Positions 18,851 to 29,544 are shown, counted from the stretch's first letter. The stretch is DNA of 64,000 bases from Mycolicibacterium rufum (GCF_022374875.2 NZ_CP092428.2:186001-250000), one strand, 5' to 3'. A program made the numbers and translations. The notes: generated by a model not told the origin, from the letters alone.

Positions 18851-19201
18851 ATGATCGAGGTCCATTCCGCCGGTGAGGCAATGGCGCAGGCCGAACGACT
18901 GTTGGCGCGCCTTCCCGGCAACACGGATCTGTGGCGGTCCGTCGCGGTCGGCCCGCTGGCGGCCGCGCTGCTCGGCGACGCCGCCGCCCACGACGGCCAG
19001 GCCGATCTCACTCGCGTCCGCGAGGCCATCATCGGTTCGTCGGGCCCGTCCGGAGATGACACACAGACCGGTTGGGCGCTGGTCGCGCACCGGTGCCCTG
19101 CGCCGCTTCTGCGCGGCGCTGCGTTGCGCGCGGACCAGCTGCGCAGGCCCGTCCAGCGTGACTCACTGCTGCTGACCGTCTCCGACGCACTGAGCCACTG
19201 A
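18851..19201 (+). CDS. Hypothetical conjugation-operon protein (116 aa)
   Basis: A 116-aa mostly helical soluble protein (EAMAQAERLLARLPG, RVREAIIGSSG) with strong third-position GC, no motif I can name. ATG at 18851 is directly preceded by an in-frame GTG at 18848, either could be used; GAGACGAGAGG upstream serves as ribosome-binding site. The stop TGA shares its last base with an ATG at 19201. Confidence 0.6.
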   Translation: MIEVHSAGEAMAQAERLLARLPGNTDLWRSVAVGPLAAALLGDAAAHDGQADLTRVREAIIGSSGPSGDDTQTGWALVAHRCPAPLLRGAALRADQLRRPVQRDSLLLTVSDALSH

Positions 19202-19326
19202 TGACTGCTCGGCGCAACAAGGCCCCCTCGCGCCGCTCCGACGACACGGTGAGGACAATATGGCCCGGAAACCCAAGGACGCTGAGCAGCCGGATTTGTT
19301 CAGCCTCTTCGACGAGGAGGGCGGCG

Positions 19327-19920
19327 GTGACCAGCCCGGAGATCGCCCGGATCGTGGCCGAGGTGTACAGCCGGCATCTGACGCTGCCCTCGGACTGGAC
19401 CCCGGGACAGCGCCAGGGCTTCCTCGATCAGACCGCGGCCTCACTGAGCCGTCAGATCGCGGAGCTGGCAGCCGAATTGGGGGAGCGGGCGGTCGACCAG
19501 TGGACGACCGACCACGGGACCCAACCGAACTACCTGACCAAGGTGGGTCTGCTGAACAGCGCCGCGGCCTCGGCGAAGGAAATCGTTCTCAGCGAGCAGC
19601 TCTACGAGCTGATCCCGCCGCCGCAGGAGACCGAGGAACCGCCACGCCCCATGGTGAATCGCGACGACGTTCCGTGGACGCAGCGGTGGACTCAGACCCA
19701 GTACCGCACCGATCCGGACGAGGCGACCGAGGACCTGGTGGCGCAGCTGTGGCCGAGTCCGGCGTTCTCGGCGGTGTTCCGGATCAAGGCGGGCTACCTC
19801 CTGGCGGCGCGGGCCGAGGACCGGCTGCCGCCGCCCCAGAAGCCGGGCGACCCGCTGGCCGTCGAGCTGACGGAACTGGTGTACCAGGACCTACGCGACG
19901 ACGGCCTGCCCGCCCGGTAG
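19327..19920 (+). CDS. Hypothetical protein upstream of the methylase-helicase
   Basis: A 197-aa soluble helical protein (VTSPEIARIVAEVYSRHL through DLRDDGLPAR) in the frame with the strongest GC3 signal. GTG at 19327 has GAGGAGG seven bases upstream. Immediately before it, 19260-19326 encodes in a different frame a protein-like segment starting with an ATG that has its own GAGGA (MARKPKDAEQ, then PDLFSLFDEE). Either that segment is the true N-terminus of this protein separated by a one-base indel, or it is the start of the methylase-helicase frame, which also runs through here. The gene ends about 15 bp before the first methylase-like residues. Confidence 0.6.
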   Translation: MTSPEIARIVAEVYSRHLTLPSDWTPGQRQGFLDQTAASLSRQIAELAAELGERAVDQWTTDHGTQPNYLTKVGLLNSAAASAKEIVLSEQLYELIPPPQETEEPPRPMVNRDDVPWTQRWTQTQYRTDPDEATEDLVAQLWPSPAFSAVFRIKAGYLLAARAEDRLPPPQKPGDPLAVELTELVYQDLRDDGLPAR

Positions 19921-20578
19921 CCGCGCAGAGCTCGCTGTTCGACGAGCCCGACAAGCCCACCAACCCCCGCACGATCGACCCTGGCGGCACAGCTCTGCCC
20001 GCCGCCGCGCCGCCGCTCGCCGTCACGCCGCCGTCGGCCGAGGCCGACCTGTCCAGCTCGAGGGACTTCCCGGCAAGCACCGACGTCTTGGTCCCCTCCG
20101 GACCGAAGGCGAGGGCGCGGGCCAACATCGCCGCCCTGGAGCTGGTGCGCCGACTGCAGGCAGCCGGCCGCCCGGCCACGGCCAGCGAGCAGGCCGTGCT
20201 GGCGGCATGGTCGGGATGGGGAGCCGTTCCCGAGGTCTTCGACACCCGCAACGAGGGCTTCCGCTCCGAGCGCGACCGGCTGCGAGAACTGCTGACCCGA
20301 GAGCAGTACCGTCAGGCGGAGGCGTCGATCCTCAACGCGCACTACACCGATCCCGCGCTTGCCGCCGCGGTGTGGACGGCCCTGCAGCGGGCCGGATTCA
20401 CCGGCGGGCGGGTACTGGAGCCCGGGTGCGGCAGCGGGCACTTCATCGGCCACGCACCCACTGATGCGGTCATGGTCGGGGTGGAGAACGACCCGATCAC
20501 CGCCGCGATCGCCGCGGCGCTCTATCCGTCGGCGCAGGTCCGCAACGAGGGTTTCGAGACCACTCGGGTTCCCGAAGG

Positions 20579-20581
20579 CAG
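20579..20581. repeat. Left 3-bp target duplication (CAG) of the IS30 element
   Basis: CAG before the left inverted repeat matches CAG at 22061-22063 after the right one. Removing one copy plus the element restores the reading frame and the expected GSFVAAVGNVPFG sequence, which supports the exact boundaries. Confidence 0.8.
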
Positions 20582-22060
20582 GGCGGATTCAACTGGTCGT
20601 CGCAACACCTTGATCACGGAGGTGTGGTGTGGCCAAGCGTAAGGACGCGGAATCGGTTGGTAGGCGACGGCAGTGGGCGGCTGACCGTGCGTTGCGGCCT
20701 GCGATGCGCTCACCAGGGCGCCCGGACCCGTCGCGGTCGGTGCAGCGTCAGTTTTGGCGGCTGATCGCCCAGGGTGTCTCCACCGACGACGCAGCCGCAG
20801 AGGTCGGCGTGTCGACACCGGTGGCGACCAGGTGGTTCCACCACGCTGGCGGCATGACGCCGATCAGTCTGGATGAGCCCACGGGCCGGTATCTGTCGTT
20901 CGCCGAGCGGGAGGAGATCGCACTGCTACGCGCCCAGGGCGCCGGGGTGCGTGAGATCGCCCGCGAGATCAAGCGTGACCCCTCGACAGTTTCGCGGGAA
21001 CTGCGGCGCAACGCAGCCACCCGCAGCGGCACGCAGGTGTACCGCGCAGGGGTGGCGCAGTGGAAGGCCCAGCAAGCAGCAAAGCGCCCGAAACCCGCGA
21101 AACTGGCAGTCAACCCGCAGCTGCGTGAGTACGTGCAGCAGCGGCTCGATGGCAGTGTCCGCGGACCCGACGGCACCGCCGTCGCAGGTCCGCAGACCAA
21201 GGCCTGGAACGGCCGCAACAAGCCGCACCGACAAGACCGACGGTGGTCGACAGCATGGAGCCCGGAACAGATTGCCCACCGCTTACCGCTGGATTTCCCC
21301 GATGATGAGTCCATGCGCATCAGCCATGAGGCGATCTATCAGTCCTTGTTCATCGAGGGGCGTGGGGCGCTCAAACGGGAATTGGTCGCGTGCCTGCGGA
21401 CCGGTCGTGCGCTGCGGGTCCCGCGGGCCAGGACACAGAACAAACCGCAGGGACATGTCACCGCGGACGTCGTGATCAGCAAACGCCCTGCCGAAGCCGC
21501 CGATCGCGCAGTTCCTGGGCATTGGGAGGGTGATTTGATCATCGGTGCGGGCCGGTCGGCGATTGCCACCGTGGTGGAACGCAAGAGCCGCTCGGTGATG
21601 CTGGTTCACCTTCCCCGCCTCGAGGGGTGGGGTCTGGCGCCGCCGGTGAAGAACGGGCCGGCGCTCAGCGGCTACGGCGCCGAGGCGATGAACGCTGCCC
21701 TGATCGCCTCACTGGCACAGCTACCCAAGCAGCTGCGTCAGACGTTGACATGGGACCGCGGCAAAGAGTTGGCCGCGCACGCCCAGTTCACCTTCGACAC
21801 CGGAACGAAGGTGTTTTTCGCCGACCCGCACTCGCCATGGCAGCGGCCTACCAACGAGAACACCAATGGCGTTCTGCGTCAGTACTTTCCGAAAGGCACC
21901 GACTTATCTCGATGGTCGGCTCAAGACCTCGAAGCGGTCGCACTGACGCTCAACAACCGACCCCGAAAGGTCCTCGGCTGGAAGACTCCCGCCGAAGTCT
22001 TTGCCCAACAGCTACACTCACTCCAACAACCCGGTGTTGCAACGACCGATTGAACCCGCC
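20582..22060 (+). mobile_element. IS30-family insertion sequence
   Basis: A 1479-bp element with imperfect 28-bp terminal inverted repeats (20582-20609 and 22033-22060; 24 of 28 positions agree, inner ends GCAACACC). It is flanked by a 3-bp CAG duplication, the size known for IS30. It contains one transposase gene and nothing else. It lies in the same direction as the host gene, and element plus duplication equals 1482 bp, a multiple of three. Confidence 0.88.
20629..22053 (+). CDS. IS30-family transposase
   Basis: A 474-aa DDE transposase. The N-terminal region has IS30-type HTH segments (SFAEREEIALLRAQGAGVRE, IAREIKRDPSTVSRELRRN). The catalytic domain shows GHWEGDLIIG (first Asp), LTWDRGKELA (second Asp) and NENTNGVLRQYFPKGTDLS (Glu region), the standard IS30 signatures. 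GTG start with GGAGG six bases upstream. It appears intact. Confidence 0.92.
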   Translation: MAKRKDAESVGRRRQWAADRALRPAMRSPGRPDPSRSVQRQFWRLIAQGVSTDDAAAEVGVSTPVATRWFHHAGGMTPISLDEPTGRYLSFAEREEIALLRAQGAGVREIAREIKRDPSTVSRELRRNAATRSGTQVYRAGVAQWKAQQAAKRPKPAKLAVNPQLREYVQQRLDGSVRGPDGTAVAGPQTKAWNGRNKPHRQDRRWSTAWSPEQIAHRLPLDFPDDESMRISHEAIYQSLFIEGRGALKRELVACLRTGRALRVPRARTQNKPQGHVTADVVISKRPAEAADRAVPGHWEGDLIIGAGRSAIATVVERKSRSVMLVHLPRLEGWGLAPPVKNGPALSGYGAEAMNAALIASLAQLPKQLRQTLTWDRGKELAAHAQFTFDTGTKVFFADPHSPWQRPTNENTNGVLRQYFPKGTDLSRWSAQDLEAVALTLNNRPRKVLGWKTPAEVFAQQLHSLQQPGVATTD

Positions 22061-25000
22061 CAGTTTCGTCGCCGCCGTCGGCAACGTGCCGTTCGGGCGG
22101 TTCGCGGTGCACGATCCTGCGCACAACCCCGCCCGGCACAGCATCCACAACCACTTCATCGTCAAGGCATTGGCGTTGACCGCGCCCGGCGGCTACGTCG
22201 CGGTGCTGACCAGCCGCTACACCATGGACTCGGCATCTGACTCAGCTCGCCGCGACATTGCCGCGCGCGGCGAACTCGTCGGGGCGCTGCGTCTGCCGTC
22301 GCAGGCCTTCCGGCGGGTAGCCGGTACCGAGGTGGTGACCGACCTGTTGGTGTTGCGCCGGCGTACCGAGCCGGTCGATCTGCGCGTCGACCGGCCGCTG
22401 TGGCTCGACACCGCGCGCCTCACGCTGGACGGCGTGGAGCCCGACACCGCGGCCCCGATCGCCGTCAACGCCTACTTACATGAGAATCCTCAGCACGTCC
22501 TGGGATCGATGACCGTGGGTCATGGGCTGCACGGCAGCCCCAATCTGGTGGTCGAGGGCCTTAGCGGCGCCGAGCTGGCCGCCCAGGTCTCCGAGCAGCT
22601 CGACGCGGTGATCGACGCCGCGGTGCTGCGCGGCGCGGGGCTGACCGCAACCACGGCCGACCTCACCGAGGTCTCGCCGCAGCACTTCGACGCCGGCTTG
22701 CTCACCGCCGCCGACCAGGGCGAGGACCCGCCGCTGTTCGCGCTGCGCTTCAACATCGAAACCGGCGGCATCGACTACTGGGCGGGTCACACCTGGGAGC
22801 CCCACAACACCCCCAAGACCCTGGTGGCCGAGACACGTGAACTGATCGCGTTGCGCGACGCCGCCAACAGCCTCATCGCGTCCCAGTCCGCGGGCCGGCC
22901 CGTCTCCGAACGCCACCAGTTGCGCGGTCACCTCAACCGTCTCTACGACGACTACGTCGAGCGCCACGGCCCGATCAACCGGTTCTCCTGGGTCCACCCC
23001 AAGAACATCACCCAGGAGCAGCACGACGCGAAAGTCGCTGCCGAAGAGTCCAAATGGCGTGCCAAGGAAGGTGAGCCAGGTCAGCCCTACCGCGGCAGAG
23101 TGCCCGAGGATCTGCTCGAGGAGTGGAACACCAAGGCCTGGGAGCCCAAAGCCTCGTACAAGAAGCGACGTCACCTCGACGGCGGCATGCGCCACGATCC
23201 CGGATGGGCAGTCGTCTCGGCGCTGGAAGTCTTCGACGAGACCACCGGGCAAGCCCGCAAGGCCGAGATCTTCTCCACCGACTTGGTGTCCGCGCGGGCC
23301 GAGGTGCTCAGCGCGTCGGGACCCAAGGAAGCGTTGGCCGTCAGCCTCGACCGCGCCCAACGTGTCGACGTCGACCTCATCGCCAGCTTGCTCGACGTCG
23401 ACGCCGCCGCCGCCCGCGAACTGCTCGCCGGGCTGGCCTACCCCGACCTCGACGACCCCGACGAACTGGTGCCGGCCGCGACCGCGCTGTCGGGCAACGT
23501 GCGCCAGAAGCTCGCCGCCGCGACCGCCGCAGCACAGGCCAATCCGGTCTACCGCGACTACGTCGCCGCCCTGCGCGAGGTCATGCCCGCCGACCGCACC
23601 GCCGAGGAAATTCGGGTCCGCCCGGGCGCCCCGTGGATTCCGGCCGACGTGGTTGCCCAGTTCGCCAAGGAGACCTTCGGGCTCTCGACGGTCACCGCCG
23701 AACACATCGGGGGCCGCTGGGTCATCGACATCCCCAAGCATCACCGCTTCGGGCGGCTGATGACCGAGACGTGGGGGATGCCACACAAGGGCTGTGACGC
23801 GGCCAGTCTGCTTGACGCGCTGTGCAACTCGCGCAGCGTCATCGTCAACGACGACGACGGCAAGCTCGACGTACAGGCCACCTTCGCCGCGCAGGCCAAG
23901 GCCGCCAAGATCGGCGAGGAGTTCAACCGGTGGGTCTTCAACAACGAGGAACGCCGCGAAACCCTCGTCGCCGAGTACAACCGGCGTTTCAACTCGCTGC
24001 GGGCACCGCGCTACGACGGGTCCGCACTGTCGCTGCCGGGTCTCTCGGATGTGTTCGTCCCGCATTACTATCAACGCAACGCCGTCGCCCGCATCATCGC
24101 TGAACCCTCGGTGCTCCTGAATCATGTTGTGGGCGCCGGTAAATCGGGAACCGCTTTCATGGGAGCGATAGAGCTCAAACGCCTCGGACTTGTCCGTCAG
24201 CCCTGGATCGTCGTGCCCAACAGCATCATCGACCAGGTTGGCCGTGAGGCCAAGCAGTGGTATCCGGCTGCCAACATCCTTCTCGGCACGGCGGCCACCA
24301 ACGCCGAGGGCCGTCGCCGGCTGGTCGCGCAGTCCGCATCCAGCGACTGGGACATGGTCATCATCCCCGAGTCGGCGTTTACGGCGATCGGGGTGTCCGA
24401 GCGCCTGCGCGCGGATTACATTGCCGACCAGCTCGACACGCTACGCACCCAGCTCGACGATGCGGCCAGCGACCGCTCCAAGAAGGCCATCGAGCGGGCG
24501 TTGAAGACCGCCAAGGAACGGCTGGAGCGGTTGACCGCTCAGGAGGCCAAGGACACCGGCTTGAGCTTTGAAAGCAGCGGAGCCGATTACCTTTTCGTCG
24601 ACGAGGCTCATTACTACAAGAACCTCCAGCGGGTGTGCAACATCCAGGAGCTCAACTGCACCAAGTCCTCCGAACGTGCCGTGGACCTGGCCCTGAAGCT
24701 GCGGGTGCTGCGTGAACGCCGGCGCGAGGAAGCCAAGGCCGCAGGGATTGCCCCTCACCGAGTCGTCGAGCGGGTGGCTACCTTCATGACGGGCACACCG
24801 ATCGCGAACTCCTTGGGCGAGCTGTGGGTCATGCAGACCTACCTCCGACCCGATTTGCTTGCCGAGGCCGGTGTGTCCGACCTGGGCGACTGGGGTGCGG
24901 CGTTCACCGCCACACACACCACCGTCGAGGTCAATGCCACCGGCACGAAACTTCGCCCGGTGACACGGGTCGGGAAGTTCACGAATCTGCCGGAGCTGCT

Positions 25001-27545
25001 GGCGCTGTCGTCGGTGTACTCCGACGTCGTCACCCGCGACCAAGTGCCCGTGGAGTTGCCGCCGCTCATCGGGGGGCAGCGTCAAACGGTGGCGTTGCAG
25101 CCCGACATCGAGGTCGTCGACTTCATCGCCGATCTCGGATACCGAGCCGATCATCTCGATGCTCGCAACCCGCAGCGGGACAACATCCTCAAGATCGCCA
25201 ACGACGGGCGGAATGCCTCCCTGGACCCCCGCCTCGCCCACCTGGCCGCGCCCACCGAGAGCCGCGCCGCGGCGGTGGCCGAGTCGATGATGCGCACCTA
25301 CCGAGCCAATCTGGACCGCGTCTACCGCCATCCCCGAACCGGTGAGCCCATGCCCAAGCGTGGGTGCCTGCAGGTGGCGTTCTGCGATCGCGGCACCCCC
25401 TCCAACGATCCGGAGCAATTCACGATTTACGCGGCCATCAAGGCTGAGCTGATCGCCCGCGGCATGCCGGCCGACAAGATCCGGTTCGTCCACGACGCAC
25501 GCAAGGCCCATGAAGTCGGTCTGTTGCGCGAGCAGTGCATCAACGGTGAGGTGGCCGTGCTGATCGGCAGCACCGAGAAGATGGGGACGGGCTGGAACAT
25601 TCAGCCCCGCCTGGCTGCCCTCGACCATGTTGACGTGCCCTGGCGGCCAGCGGACTTGGAGCAGCGTGAGGGCCGCGTCCTGCGTCAGGGCAATCAGAAC
25701 CTCGACGGCGTCGAGATCCGCACCTACGTCACCGAAGGCACCTATGACACCGTGATGTGGCAGAAGGTGCAGGCCAAGTCGTTGTTCATCGAGCAGGTCA
25801 ACCGCAGTGAGGTCACCGATCGAGACATCGAGGACCTCTCCGGTGGTGACATCGGCGCCGCGGCCGCCGAGACGAAGGCGTTGGCGACCGGCGATCCTCG
25901 CTACCTGCGTCAGGTCGAGCTCGACGAGCAGGTGCGCCGCCTCCAAGCGCTCGAACGAGCCCACCATGAGGCCACGCGTCGCCGCGACTGGCTCGTCGAC
26001 ACCCACGAACGGACCATCCCGCACAAAGAGCGTCAGCTCGCCGAGCTGCAGCCGATCGCGCAGCGCGCCGCCGCCCATGGGGCCGAGCAGCGTTCTCCGG
26101 AGGTGATCGTCGGTGGGCAGCGAACCAGGGAGAACTCGGTGACCGCCGAGCGGCTGGCAGCGGCGTGCCGCCAGGCCTTCCTCGACGGTCGCGACCGCGG
26201 CGCCACCCGCTACAGCGATACCGGGGTGAGCATCGACGGCGTGGCCTTGCTCGCGGCGCGCGATCTCACCCATGACTCGCTGCTACTGCGCCTGACGGCG
26301 TCGCAGCGGATCACCGAGGTCAAGAAGGACGACCTGATGGCCACCGCGTCAGAGGCGGGCGGGGCGAAGGCCCGCGGTCTGTTGACGCGGGTGGAAAACC
26401 TCTACCTCGACCTGCCCCGCCAACAGGCCACCCTGACTAGCGAGATCGACCAGGACCGCGCCGAATTGGCCGACCTCTTGGCTCACCCACCAGGCCCGTT
26501 CGAGCACACTGGCGAACTCACCGACCGCCAGGCCGAGCTCGCGACCTTGACCTTGGAGCTGCGGTTGGCCGCCGAAAGCCCGGAGGCGAAGGCGAAAGCC
26601 GCTGCCGCGCAGGCGCGCATGGCTGCTCGCGGCCGGGAACCGGGCTGGTCGCTGCTGCACAATCCGACGCCGTACGTGGTGCAGGAATCGGGCCTGCGGT
26701 CCGCCCGTGAGTTACGTGCGGCGGTACACGACCGTGAGCTGCGTGCGGCAGTGGCCGTCGCCGAGCCAGCGCAGTCAGCGATGATCACCGAGCGGGATCT
26801 GATGGTGTTGCGTGCTGAGGTGGATTTCGTGGAGGCAGCGGGGTCTCGGTCACCGGCCACGGTGTACCCACCCCCAGCCCACGTGTGGGAGGACCTCGAC
26901 GACCCGACCCGCGCCGCGGTCGAAACCATCACCGCGAGCATGCAATCGGTGCACGTCCTCACCTTGGGACCCGACGCCGACAAGCACGCCGCCCTGAGCG
27001 CGATCCAGGCCGCCGCCACCGGCAAGGGCCGCAACGTGCTCGCGATGCCGGCCACCGACACCGCGACCGCCTTCGCCGACCACCACCCCTACGCCACCAA
27101 GGTCACCGACCCCGCCGCCACCCGCGACCGCCTCGAAACCGGCCGCTGGAGCATCCGAGCAGGCCAGCTCGTCGTCATCGACGACGCCGACCACCTCGAC
27201 CCAGATCAGTTGCGCTACTTCACCGAACACGCTGCCCGCTCCAACACCAAGCTGCTACTGGTCTGCACCCCCACCGAGAGCCGCACCCCCGCCCACAGCC
27301 TCGTCGACGCCCTCGCCGACAACCTGCCCTGGGCCCAGCGCATCGGCACCCCCACCGTCGACCGCGCCACCGCCATCGACCGCGCCCGCACCCACCTCAC
27401 CGACCACGAACCGGCCACCGCCCACGACCGCGACGCCGCCGAACTCCTGGCCCGCCGCGACACCCTGACCGCCACCCAACACGCCCAATTCAAACCCCGC
27501 CTACACACCCACGACCACAGCCGCGAACACGGCCTCGACCTGTAA
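22061..27545 (+). pseudogene. 3' part of methylase/SNF2-like helicase (DarB-like), fused to a relaxase-derived C-terminus
   Basis: Continuation of the split gene. It begins with methylase motif IV (GNVPFG, about 22082) and the rest of the methylase domain, followed by a superfamily 2 helicase: Walker A NHVVGAGKSGTA (about 24125), FVDEAHYYKNL (about 24597), TFMTGTPIANS and motif VI PWRPADLEQREGRVLRQG (about 25640), then coiled-coil segments. Proteins of this type (phage P1 DarB and plasmid relatives) protect incoming DNA from restriction. From 26776 to the stop the sequence is nearly identical to the 3' end of the relaxase gene. No start codon replaces the lost 5' part, though reinitiation inside could still make a helicase-only protein. 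Confidence 0.82.
26776..27543 (+). repeat. 768-bp inverted repeat, copy 1 (3' end of helicase gene)
   Basis: This stretch recurs in inverted orientation at 33944-34723 inside the relaxase gene. By eye the copies differ by one substitution (GTG against GGG in the HVWED/HGWED codon) and a 12-bp tandem duplication (CACGGCCTCGAC) near the 3' end of the relaxase copy. Both copies are read in the same frame. It encodes about 254 residues with a Walker-B-like VVIDDADHL and LLLVCTP. Confidence 0.9.
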
Positions 27546-27624
27546 AGCGCTGGTGGCGTCGCCCCATCACGGTTGCCGCGACCACGGCGGCGTCCACTCG
27601 GCCGGCCATTTACATCGTCAGCAA

Positions 27625-27646
27625 TGTCTATTTGCAAATGGACATG
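27625..27646. promoter_or_regulatory. 22-bp palindrome upstream of the 554-aa gene
   Basis: The halves ATGTCTATTTG and CAAATGGACAT are complementary at all but one position and abut without spacer. A further half-like ATGTAGATGGACA follows. It lies 27 bp before the ATG at 27674, in an A/T-richer patch, and looks like an operator for a dimeric regulator, possibly the HTH-bearing product of that gene. Confidence 0.5.
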
Positions 27647-27673
27647 TAGATGGACACCGCATAGGGTGATGCC

Positions 27674-29338
27674 ATGAATCTCCGCAAGCGGCGTCTCCCT
27701 GCACATGGCATCAGCTCCCCGGTCATCGCAGAGGATGCTTACTGGCAGCAACACAGTCAGTGGGGCGCTCCCACCGTCGACACCGCAGAGTTCGCAAAGC
27801 TGCTCGGCGTATCCATCGCGGCGTTTCACAAGCTGACCACCCGCGATCCCAATTTCCCGCAGCCGGCGATCCCGGGTCGACCAAAGCTGTGGACGAAGGT
27901 TCAGGCCTTCGAGTGCAAGCGGGTTCGGCGCCAGAATCGCGGAGCGCAGATTCCCCGGATCTACCACCAGGGCGACGGGCTGCAGCCGGCGATGTGGGTG
28001 GGCGCCGAACGACACGCACCTTACGACGCATACGGCAGCCCGAAACCCTGGATCGTGCATATCTGGCAGCCCGCCGACGACCGCGGGCCCGTAGCGGTGG
28101 CCTACGGCGACGTGATGACCACCGGGCGGGCCGCGCACTGGGCGCCCCGCCTCCTACAAGTCCTCGAATCAGTGACGGCTGTCGCGGTTGTGAGCGACGA
28201 GATGCGGCCACTACCTGGGGAGGTGAGTCCGCCGGGCTGGCAGGCCGAATTGGCGGTCGCTGAGCGACAACACGGAGCCCCGCCCGGCACTGCCATTGTG
28301 GAAACTTGCGGATGGTTCGACCTCGCCAACCTCCTGCGGGTGAACTTGCCCTGGTGGCCAGCCGGTCTGCGCAGACTCGACGACATCCAGGCGTGGCGGC
28401 CGGGAGCCGCCCCGCAATCGGTTCGCCCCTCAGACCCGCTCTATGACCCGAACACCCTCAACCAGCTGCTCGCCGAAGCTGCCGACGATGCTGAGGCAGA
28501 CCGCTGTCGCTCGGTCGTCGACGTCATCAACGCACGCCTGGAAGCTGGGATCTACGCCGCACCAGCGCATCCTGACGTGCCCGGAGGAGTCGAACGGCCG
28601 GGCCTGTTCCAGGCGGCATACCCCCGCAACCCCAACCCGACGTTGCTTGAGCCGCCCACACTCGGGGAGGTGTACCCACTGATGAACCTCCGGGTACCCA
28701 GTGAGGCTGCACGCCAGAAGGCGGTGGAACTGCTGTCTCACCGCAACGAGGTGCGCGAACTGGTCGGTATCACGGTGTGCACTTCGGAAGACGACGGACC
28801 CCTTGCCAGGGAATGGATTTCACGACTTAAGCCGTGCGAAGACCCACAGACCCTCGGCGCGATGTTTGCGCGGCGGACATTCACTGATGACCAACGAACG
28901 CACCCCTGCCAATGGTGGTACGACCCACGGGCCGACTTCGGATGGATCGCCAAGACAACTGATGGCACATACCACGCCACCGTGGGAACACGGATGCCCG
29001 CCGATGGCCGACTGACCGCATTTGAGGTCGAAGCACGTTGGCGCGCAGCGTTTTACCGAGCAGCAGGGACGGTATGGCCCATGCCGCTCGGCGGAAGTGG
29101 GTACTACACCTGCGGCTATCGCGGTACGGGACCGGACAATCTCATTGCAGCCGTCTGCCAACTGCACGTTGCCGCCGACGCGTACCTGCCTGATAGCTCT
29201 GACACCCGCGGCGCGCCGGCGGCCCTCAAACAGCTCGTCCACACCAGAGAGGCGCCCCTGACTGTGGACGAATCCGAGCTGGCCGAAGTGATGGATTCGC
29301 TCGAAGCGGAGGACACCCAAAGAGGAACGCCGCGATGA
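27674..29338 (+). CDS. Large hypothetical protein with N-terminal MerR/excisionase-like HTH
   Basis: A 554-aa soluble protein. Residues 35-80 read as a helix-turn-helix of the excisionase/MerR kind (TAEFAKLLGVSIAAFHKL, then FPQPAIPGRPKLW, the typical follow-on). The rest is rich in Trp and Pro and unassigned. It is well formed, with an ATGA overlap to a small downstream gene, and a palindromic operator-like site upstream. Function unknown; DNA binding is inferred. Confidence 0.68.
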   Translation: MNLRKRRLPAHGISSPVIAEDAYWQQHSQWGAPTVDTAEFAKLLGVSIAAFHKLTTRDPNFPQPAIPGRPKLWTKVQAFECKRVRRQNRGAQIPRIYHQGDGLQPAMWVGAERHAPYDAYGSPKPWIVHIWQPADDRGPVAVAYGDVMTTGRAAHWAPRLLQVLESVTAVAVVSDEMRPLPGEVSPPGWQAELAVAERQHGAPPGTAIVETCGWFDLANLLRVNLPWWPAGLRRLDDIQAWRPGAAPQSVRPSDPLYDPNTLNQLLAEAADDAEADRCRSVVDVINARLEAGIYAAPAHPDVPGGVERPGLFQAAYPRNPNPTLLEPPTLGEVYPLMNLRVPSEAARQKAVELLSHRNEVRELVGITVCTSEDDGPLAREWISRLKPCEDPQTLGAMFARRTFTDDQRTHPCQWWYDPRADFGWIAKTTDGTYHATVGTRMPADGRLTAFEVEARWRAAFYRAAGTVWPMPLGGSGYYTCGYRGTGPDNLIAAVCQLHVAADAYLPDSSDTRGAPAALKQLVHTREAPLTVDESELAEVMDSLEAEDTQRGTPR

Positions 29339-29544
29339 CCCCGCACAGCTCGCCGGCGGTCCTTCCTTCTGCGCATAGCGGTTCTGTGGTCACCGCCTTG
29401 ACCGCCGCGACGTCGGCCGCCCACGTCGCCGTTGAGCACGCCCAGACGGTGGCCGACCAGATTTTCGGGCTCAGCGTGCTCTCGCTTCGCCAGCAGGGCT
29501 ACAACGATCGGTTCATCGCCGACCGCCTGCGGGCAAGAGCTTGA
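29335..29544 (+). CDS. Small hypothetical protein coupled to the 554-aa gene
   Basis: A 69-aa ORF starting at an ATG that overlaps the preceding TGA. The C-terminal part (LSLRQQGYNDRFIADRLRARA) could be half of a helix-turn-helix. Its last codons run into the IS21 remnant, so the original C-terminus may have been lost. Confidence 0.45.
   Translation: MTPHSSPAVLPSAHSGSVVTALTAATSAAHVAVEHAQTVADQIFGLSVLSLRQQGYNDRFIADRLRARA

Larger units (their letters stand above)
19260..20581 (+). pseudogene. 5' part of N6-methylase/SNF2-like helicase, cut by an IS30 element
   Basis: N-terminal portion of a very large DarB-like protein. The unmistakable part begins after 19920 (SSLFDEPDKP) and includes AWSGWGAVPEVF, LLTREQYRQAEASILNAHYT and SAM-binding motif I VLEPGCGSGHFIG (about 20410). 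The same frame is open from ATG 19260, but 19327-19920 is used by another gene in another frame, so the real start is uncertain (ATG 19260 or a non-ATG codon near 19935). At 20579-20581 the frame runs into the IS30 element and stops at 20642. Without the insertion it would read straight into the part at 22061, giving PEG-SFVAAVGNVPFG. Confidence 0.75.

Noticed and set aside
21627..22060. Start of the helicase 3' half inside the IS30 element
   Set aside because: The frame is open by chance through the element; the transposase uses another frame there.
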